Shown piece by piece: positions 21,602 through 26,134 of a stretch of DNA of 26,134 nucleotides (positions are counted from its first letter, which is position 1; each line of letters begins with the position of its first letter). Under the pieces are notes generated by a model. It made no database searches. It was given only the letters and a program-made list of their open reading frames with translations, and was not told where the DNA came from. The DNA is from a virus: IMG/VR virus record IMGVR_UViG_3300034523_000294, positions 1-26,134 of that record; one strand, given 5' to 3'. The position numbers and the translations under genes were made by a program.

Positions 21602-22816
21602 ATGGCAGATAATACCGCCGACCTGCTGAAGCAGGTCTCCAACGAGCTCAAGCAGGCCACCAGCGATTTCAGCAAGCAGGCTGAAAACGCCCTGGCCGAG
21701 GCCAAGAAGGCCGGCAGCCTTTCCGAAGAAACCAAGAACGCCGTCGACGAACTGGCCACCAAGTTCAACAGCCTGACCGAGGCCGAGAAGCAGCTGAAGG
21801 CCCAGCTGGGCGAGCTCGAGCAGGAGTTCGCGCGCCTGCCTTCGGCTGGCACCCCGCAGACCCAGGACAGCCTCGGCGGCGTGGTGATCAAGAGCGAAGC
21901 GCTCAAGCAGTTCGCGGCCAGCATCGAGGGCGGCAAGCGCGTAAACATTCCGGTCAGCGCCGCCCTGCTGTCCACCGATGTTCCCGCCGGCATCGTCGAG
22001 CCTCAGCGCCTGCCCGGCATCGACACCGCGCCGAAGCAGCGCCTGTTCATTCGAGACCTGATCGCCCCGGGCCGAACCACTGCCCCGGCGATCTTCTGGG
22101 TACAGCAGACCGGCTTCACCAACGCCGCCAAAGTCGTGGCCGAGGGCACCGCCAAGCCATACTCCAACATCGAATTCGCGTCGAAACTCACCGCGGTGTC
22201 GACCATCGCCCACATGTTCAAGGCCTCCAAGCAGATCTTGGACGACTTCGCCCAACTGGGTTCGACCATCGACGTCGAAATGCGCTACGGCCTCAAGTAC
22301 GTCGAGGAGCAGGAGATCCTGTTCGGTGACGGCACTGGCGTTCACCTGCACGGCATCGTCCCTCAGGCCTCGAAATACGTCCCGGCATTCGAGGTGGAGA
22401 AACGGTCGGGCATCGATGATCTCCGCCTGGCGATGTTGCAGGCCCAGCTGGCGCGTCTGCCGGCTTCCGGTCATGTCCTGCACTTCATGGACTGGGCCAA
22501 GATCGAACTGACCAAAGACACCCTCGGCCGCTACATCCTCGCCAACCCGCTGGGTCTGGCTGGTCCCGTGCTGTGGGGGCTGCCTGTCGTGGCTACCGAG
22601 GTCGCCGCCTTCCTGGGCAAATTCCTGACCGGCGCATTCCAGACCGGCGCGCAGCTGTTCGATCGTGAAGACGCGAACGTGGTGATCTCGACCGAAAACG
22701 CCGACGACTTCGAGAAGAACCTGATATCGATCCGCTGTGAAGAGCGTGCTGCGCTGGCGGTCAAGCGTCCGGAAGCGTTCATCTTCGGTGAGTTCGCCGC
22801 CCCGGTCACTCCGTAA
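21602..22816 (+). CDS. HK97-fold major capsid protein
   Basis: A 404-aa protein. Residues ~1-80 are a long charged coiled coil (the delta/scaffold domain) expected to be cut away by the upstream protease. The rest is the HK97 fold, with DVPAGIVEPQRLPGID, then TAPAIFWVQQTGFTNAAKVVAEGTAKP, the E-loop/spine region, and FGDGTGVHLHGIVPQA. The C-terminal part ends DANVVISTENADDFEKNL and VKRPEAFI, as in many siphophage capsids. GGAGAAG precedes the start. Confidence 0.95.
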   Translation: MADNTADLLKQVSNELKQATSDFSKQAENALAEAKKAGSLSEETKNAVDELATKFNSLTEAEKQLKAQLGELEQEFARLPSAGTPQTQDSLGGVVIKSEALKQFAASIEGGKRVNIPVSAALLSTDVPAGIVEPQRLPGIDTAPKQRLFIRDLIAPGRTTAPAIFWVQQTGFTNAAKVVAEGTAKPYSNIEFASKLTAVSTIAHMFKASKQILDDFAQLGSTIDVEMRYGLKYVEEQEILFGDGTGVHLHGIVPQASKYVPAFEVEKRSGIDDLRLAMLQAQLARLPASGHVLHFMDWAKIELTKDTLGRYILANPLGLAGPVLWGLPVVATEVAAFLGKFLTGAFQTGAQLFDREDANVVISTENADDFEKNLISIRCEERAALAVKRPEAFIFGEFAAPVTP

Positions 22817-22859
22817 CCCAATGTGAGGGCCGCACAAGATGCGGCCCCTGGAGGCATTC

Positions 22860-23249
22860 ATGAAGCTGAAAACCCTGAAACCTCTGTACCTGGGCGGTCA
22901 AACGCTGGTGGAGGGCACGCCCTTCGAAACCATCGAGCAGCACGGGCGCCAGTTGATCCAGAAAGGCTATGCAGAGCTGGACGACTCGGAAGGCGAGGTG
23001 GTGGTGACTATCTCGCAGGAAGATGCAGTTGGCGCGGGCGTGCTGACCTCCGGCAGCTTGGCCGCCGTCGCCCTGCCGATTACCCAGCCCGTCGCCTCCT
23101 TCAAGGTGAAGCACAAGGGGGCAGGCAAGTACATCGTGGTGGACGCTGAAGGCAACCAGGTTGGCCAGTTCTCCGGAAACCAGGAAGAAGCCACCGCTGA
23201 AGCTGAGCGGCTGATCGCTGGCGGCGAGCCAGAGCAGGCGAAGGAGTAA
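22860..23249 (+). CDS. Hypothetical head-region protein (129 aa)
   Basis: The ATG at 22860 follows GGAGG by five bases. The N-terminal ~45 residues (MKLKTLKPLYLGGQTLVEGT, QHGRQLIQKGYAEL) resemble a small domain seen in phage head-region proteins (DUF7210-like by memory). The C-terminal part has KHKGAGKYIVVDAEGNQVGQF, then a Glu-rich tail. Position between capsid and connector suggests a head-associated or decoration role. Function is not established. Confidence 0.75.
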   Translation: MKLKTLKPLYLGGQTLVEGTPFETIEQHGRQLIQKGYAELDDSEGEVVVTISQEDAVGAGVLTSGSLAAVALPITQPVASFKVKHKGAGKYIVVDAEGNQVGQFSGNQEEATAEAERLIAGGEPEQAKE

Positions 23250-23252
23250 CCC

Positions 23253-23729
23253 ATGTCCGTGATCGCAATCGAGGTGGCCATGCACCACATCAGGGCGGAG
23301 TCTGAAGACCAGGTGTTGGTCCAGACGCAACTTGATGCAGCGGAAGAGGCGGCGATGCAGTTCCTCAATCGGCGCTTCTATTTGGATCAGGTCACGCTCG
23401 ACGAGGCCTGCGCTGGCGTTCAGGCGCTCATGCAGCAGGCCAAGGCTGCGAATGCCGAGGCTGTCGTGGCCGCTGAGGAAGAGCAGGACCACGCCCTGCG
23501 TTGCCGCCTGCTCGAGCACGCCCGCCAGGCTCTGGCCAATGCCTACGACCAGGCCGACGCCATTGCTTACGGCATGGTGCTCAACCCTGCAATCCAGGCT
23601 GCCTGCCTGCTCAAGTTGGGCCACCTGTTCGCCAACCGCGAGGAGGTGGTGATAGGAACCATCGCCACCGAGCTGCCGCTGGCGTCCCAGCACCTGCTGA
23701 TGCCGTATCGCATCCGGATGGGTGTGTGA
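23253..23729 (+). CDS. Head-tail connector protein (gp6-like)
   Basis: A 158-aa mostly helical protein matching the phage gp6/head-tail connector layout. It has an N-terminal HHIRAESEDQVLVQTQLDAAEEAAMQFLNRR, a long Ala/Gln helix and a C-terminal AIQAACLLKLGHLFANRE, as in QLRxHLR-type adaptors. It would sit under the portal to form the neck. GGAG precedes the start, and its stop overlaps the next ATG by one base. Confidence 0.87.
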   Translation: MSVIAIEVAMHHIRAESEDQVLVQTQLDAAEEAAMQFLNRRFYLDQVTLDEACAGVQALMQQAKAANAEAVVAAEEEQDHALRCRLLEHARQALANAYDQADAIAYGMVLNPAIQAACLLKLGHLFANREEVVIGTIATELPLASQHLLMPYRIRMGV

Positions 23730-24049
23730 TGCGCGCCGGACCATTACGCCACCGCTGCATGCGTCGTGGCTTCGTCGAAGGCAAGGATGCTTTGGGCCAG
23801 CCCACCAAGGTTTGGGGGGATCTTGGCCCGCTGTGGGCGGAGATCAACATTCCATCAGGCCGCATGTACGAAGCTGCGTCGCAGATGCAGGTCACGGTCA
23901 GTGCTGAGATAAACATTCGGTACCGCAAGGACGTGATAGCCGGACAGCACCTGGTTCACCAAGAGGTTACCTACGAGATCATTGCCCCGCTGCCCACCAA
24001 CCAGCGGGACATGCTCAAACTCATGTGCAAAACGGTGAAGCCAACATGA
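23729..24049 (+). CDS. Phage head closure protein (head-tail adaptor)
   Basis: A 106-aa beta-rich protein of the head-tail joining family (SPP1 gp16/HK97 gp7-like). Signatures are RHRCMRRGFVEGKDALGQPTKVW near the start, LWAEINIPSGRMYEAA, and IRYRKDVIAGQHLVH. It starts in a TGATG overlap and ends in an ATGA overlap with the next gene. It would complete the neck below the connector. Confidence 0.88.
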   Translation: MRAGPLRHRCMRRGFVEGKDALGQPTKVWGDLGPLWAEINIPSGRMYEAASQMQVTVSAEINIRYRKDVIAGQHLVHQEVTYEIIAPLPTNQRDMLKLMCKTVKPT

Positions 24050-24516
24050 GCAATGGATCATTGACTGTCGTCGGCCTGGGTGATTTACAGGCCGACTTCG
24101 AGCGCTTGGCTAAAGCCACGGGCAACAAGATCGTGCGTGATGCCGTAATGGCTGGCGCCCGAGTTGCCAGGGACAAAGCTCGTGCCACGACGCCGGTTCG
24201 TACTGGCAAGCTCAAGAAGAACATCACAGCTGTGCGCCTGAAGCAGTCCGAGACGCCTGGCGGCGCCACAGCTGGCTTGCGCGTGAAGAAGCCCAACGGC
24301 AAGCAGTCCAAGGCCCTCAAGCGCCGCGGTAAGAAGGGCCGGACCTCCGCGACGGAATGGGAGGCACCGTTCTACTGGAAGTTCCTGGAATTTGGCACCT
24401 CCAAGATGCAGGCCCATCCGTTCATTCGGCCGGCCTGGGACGGGAGCCTGCCGGAAATCGAAGCGGCCGTGAGTGACAAGCTGGCCGAAGGCATCGACAA
24501 CGCCACCGCGCGGTAA
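24046..24516 (+). CDS. HK97 gp10-like tail-completion/neck protein
   Basis: A 156-aa basic protein with the HK97-gp10 pattern: GLGDLQADFERLAKATGNK, ATTPVRTGKLKKNI, FYWKFLEFGTSKMQAHPFIRPAWD. The ATG at 24046 in the ATGA overlap is chosen over an in-frame ATG seven codons earlier. Proteins of this family occupy the head-tail joint before the tail terminator. Confidence 0.9.
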   Translation: MSNGSLTVVGLGDLQADFERLAKATGNKIVRDAVMAGARVARDKARATTPVRTGKLKKNITAVRLKQSETPGGATAGLRVKKPNGKQSKALKRRGKKGRTSATEWEAPFYWKFLEFGTSKMQAHPFIRPAWDGSLPEIEAAVSDKLAEGIDNATAR

Positions 24517-24520
24517 TCCC

Positions 24521-24868
24521 ATGATCGAGAAATCCCTGATCGACAGGCTGTCGCCTCTTGTCGATGGCCGCGTGTTTTTCGGCGTTGCCCCTGAGGGGGC
24601 GGCTCAGCCGCGCCTGGTGATCCAAACGGTCAGTGGCTCCACCGGATTCACCCTGGCCGGTTGGGACGGCTCCAGTGACTTAACCATTCAGCTCGCCGCA
24701 TGGGGTGAAAGCTATTTGCAGGCGCTGACACTGGCCGGTGAAGCATTCAATGCCATGACCATCGACGGCGAAGATTTCACCACTGGCGGCGCCGATCGCC
24801 TGCCGGACGAATTCGAAGATGACACCAAACTCTTCAGCGTGAGCTGGGAGTACACCCTGCAACCATAG
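24521..24868 (+). CDS. Tail terminator-like protein (DUF3168 family)
   Basis: A 115-aa protein with the DUF3168 (gp17-like) layout: IDRLSPLVDGRVFFGVAPEGAAQPRLVIQ, then LTIQLAAWGESYLQALTLA. A final strand is FSVSWEYTLQP. The family is thought to cap the tail tube. It lies before the tail tube gene, and the start follows the previous stop by four bases. Confidence 0.87.
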   Translation: MIEKSLIDRLSPLVDGRVFFGVAPEGAAQPRLVIQTVSGSTGFTLAGWDGSSDLTIQLAAWGESYLQALTLAGEAFNAMTIDGEDFTTGGADRLPDEFEDDTKLFSVSWEYTLQP

Positions 24869-24876
24869 GAGGCCCC

Positions 24877-25347
24877 ATGGCCGCGCAGAACCCAACCAAA
24901 GCCAAGTTCGTGAAAACGCAGGGTACCCAGCTCAGCGTTTCCAAGACCACCACGCTAGACCCGGCCGCCGACGGCCTGGAGTACGCCGACCTGTCGGTAA
25001 CGATCAAGCAGCCTCAGTTCCAGGGCGGCCAGTCGGACGAAATTGAGGTAACCACCCTGGCCAGCGAGGCCAAGGAGTTCACTGTTGGTCTGGCCGACAA
25101 CGGTACCTTCAGCATGTCCGGCAACTGGAAAGCGGATGACGAAGCTCAGACCGTGCTGCGAACCGCACGCGACGACGGCGAGCCGCGGGCATTCAAGTCG
25201 GTATTCAAGGATGGTACGTCCTCGACGTTCCTCGGCCTGGTCACCCAGTTCACCTGGGATGCTGCGCCCAACGGCACCGTTAACGGTACCTTCAACGTGC
25301 GCATCACCGGCAGCGTCACCTTCACCGTCCCGCCGGTGACCCCGTAA
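24877..25347 (+). CDS. Major tail tube protein
   Basis: A 156-aa beta-rich protein typical of the phage tail tube (major tail) family. It has TKAKFVKTQGTQLSVSKTT at the start, EYADLSVTIKQPQFQGGQSDEIEVTT, and TWDAAPNGTVNGTFNVRITGSVTF at the end. AGGAGG lies four bases upstream, a strong signal fitting high expression. It shares one base with the tail chaperone start. Confidence 0.9.
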   Translation: MAAQNPTKAKFVKTQGTQLSVSKTTTLDPAADGLEYADLSVTIKQPQFQGGQSDEIEVTTLASEAKEFTVGLADNGTFSMSGNWKADDEAQTVLRTARDDGEPRAFKSVFKDGTSSTFLGLVTQFTWDAAPNGTVNGTFNVRITGSVTFTVPPVTP

Positions 25348-25814
25348 TGGCCCGCGCAAAGACTGCAGGCGCACAGGGCCTGCGAGCGATGGCGCTCGAC
25401 CCGATCCGGAACTTCAAGCATGAATCGCTTGAGGTACCGGAATGGGATGGCGCGAAGGTCGTGGTGATGGCGTTGAGCGCTGGCGACTGGGCTGAGTACC
25501 GGCGCCGTGCGGCAGCGGCAGTGGCTACTGCCCGCGCCGCTGTCGGCCTGAGCGAGCAACCGGAGGAGGGTGACGAAGAAACCTCGGCCGCCCGCCTGGT
25601 CGATATCGACTCCTCGCCGCTGTACGCCTTCGTGCTGGCGCGCACCCTGCTTGACGAATCTCATTCCCGCATTTTTGAAGATGAGGATGTGTCGGTCGTG
25701 GCCAAGGCCTTCAGCCCTGTTCACGACCGGCTGGTGGGCAAAGCGTTCGAGCTGAGTGGTGTCGAGGCAGGCGCTGGCGCCCAGGACCCGGTAGAAGCGG
25801 CGGGAAACGGCTAA
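25347..25814 (+). CDS. Tail assembly chaperone (gpG analogue)
   Basis: A 155-aa acidic/helical protein between the tail tube gene and the tape-measure position, where siphophages encode gpG. Residues ~25-60 (FKHESLEVPEWDGAKVVVMAL) match tail-assembly-chaperone proteins. Its final codons GGA AAC GGC TAA contain the slippery heptamer GGGAAAC in the correct phase. A fraction of ribosomes should shift -1 and continue into the T-like frame, giving a predicted 262-aa G-T product. It would coat the tape measure during tail assembly. Confidence 0.88.
   Translation: MARAKTAGAQGLRAMALDPIRNFKHESLEVPEWDGAKVVVMALSAGDWAEYRRRAAAAVATARAAVGLSEQPEEGDEETSAARLVDIDSSPLYAFVLARTLLDESHSRIFEDEDVSVVAKAFSPVHDRLVGKAFELSGVEAGAGAQDPVEAAGNG
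25802..25808 (+). other. Programmed -1 frameshift site (GGGAAAC)
   Basis: The heptamer is read in the zero frame as G GGA AAC, with codons at 25803 and 25806, which fits the X XXY YYZ rule. Slippage gives GGG AAA and then CGG CTA ACG in the -1 frame, which is open to 26134. Lambda uses GGGAAAG at the same place in its G gene. Confidence 0.85.
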
Positions 25815-25828
25815 CGGAGGAGCCAGAG

Positions 25829-26134
25829 TTGGCCTTCATGCTGACTCTGGCCCTCCGGCTGGGCATGACTCTGCAGGATCTCAAGCAGAGCATGAGCGCC
25901 GAGGAGCTGTTCCTCTGGCAGGCCTACAACGAGGATTCGCCGCTGAGTGATGCTCGAGGCGACATCCAGGCGGCGATCGTTGCTGCTTCCACACTGCAGG
26001 CCCAGGGCGCCAAGGTGACCCCGATGGACCTGCTTCCTCAATGGAAGACGGAGAAGCCAGCTGCCGAGCAGGCCCCGGAAGAAGGTGAGGAGCTGTTCAA
26101 GGCCTTCCTGATGGCGAAAGCTGTTGAGGAGTAA
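25829..26134 (+). CDS. Tail assembly protein T-like frame, expressed as G-T fusion
   Basis: This -1 frame is probably expressed mainly as the extension of the tail chaperone: join of 25347-25808 and 25808-26134. An independent start at TTG 25829 with GGAGG eight bases upstream is possible. The segment ALRLGMTLQDLKQSMSAEELFLWQAY resembles the DUF4035/lambda T pattern of small tail assembly proteins, followed by an acidic tail ending FKAFLMAKAVEE. T domains recruit the tail tube subunit. The next gene, off the window, should be the tape measure. Confidence 0.85.
   Translation: MAFMLTLALRLGMTLQDLKQSMSAEELFLWQAYNEDSPLSDARGDIQAAIVAASTLQAQGAKVTPMDLLPQWKTEKPAAEQAPEEGEELFKAFLMAKAVEE

Noticed and set aside
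21449-22861. Minus-strand open frame of 470 codons opposite the capsid gene.
   Set aside because: Antisense shadow of the major capsid gene, with no credible motif or ribosome-binding site. The same applies to the 401-codon frame opposite terL at 17886-19091.
1-26134. CRISPR arrays, insertion sequences, rRNA or canonical tRNA genes.
   Set aside because: No regularly spaced repeats, transposase motifs, IS-end repeats or RNA gene signatures were seen.

Overview
The window reads as most of a temperate siphovirus-type prophage, or an integrated phage genome, from a Pseudomonas-like host. The GC-rich coding bias, the type of small conserved proteins, a PagL lipid A deacylase and an RsmA/CsrA-type protein fit the P. 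putida/fluorescens/aeruginosa lineage. This host assignment is inference from sequence character, not from a search. Genes are densely packed, most joined by 4-base ATGA or GTGA stop/start overlaps.

Left arm (37-5321, all minus strand). A CI-like S24/XRE repressor lies at 4542-5321 and is followed by its own terminator. Beyond it, a promoter with an operator palindrome in its -35/-10 spacer (4453-4480) drives a leftward operon. In transcription order this operon holds a LuxR-type HTH protein, a CsrA protein with an unusual C-terminal extension, a 47-aa protein, a DUF1566-like protein, a 54-aa protein, a four-helix membrane protein, a lambda-type protein phosphatase, an excisionase-like protein, and a tyrosine integrase that overlaps the excisionase gene by 160 bp. 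The att site is not visible and probably lies at or beyond the left edge.

Right early arm (5420-13627, plus strand). A YdaS/Cro-like regulator and a KilA-N protein come first, then two terminators. Next is a run of small unknown genes with a Rha-family regulator. The replication block is a DUF1376 (YdaU-like) initiator with internal direct repeats, a DnaC-like loader and a DnaB helicase. Two unknowns and a Q-like antiterminator follow.

Transition zone (13628-15000). Four rho-independent terminators punctuate this stretch. It carries two cargo genes, pagL on the plus strand and a small zinc-ribbon protein on the minus strand, plus a structured leader that may be a small RNA. It is what a Q-type antiterminator would be expected to read through.

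Late arm (15001-26134, plus strand). A holin and a group of small unknown proteins lead to an HNH endonuclease and a G/C-tract inverted repeat that is a candidate cos region. Then comes the HK97-type head module: TerS, TerL, portal, ClpP-like protease, major capsid, connector, head closure, HK97 gp10-like and DUF3168-like proteins. The tail tube protein and the G/T tail chaperone pair follow; the pair is joined by an in-frame GGGAAAC slippery heptamer. The tape measure, tail tip, endolysin and spanin genes are not in the window and presumably follow to the right.
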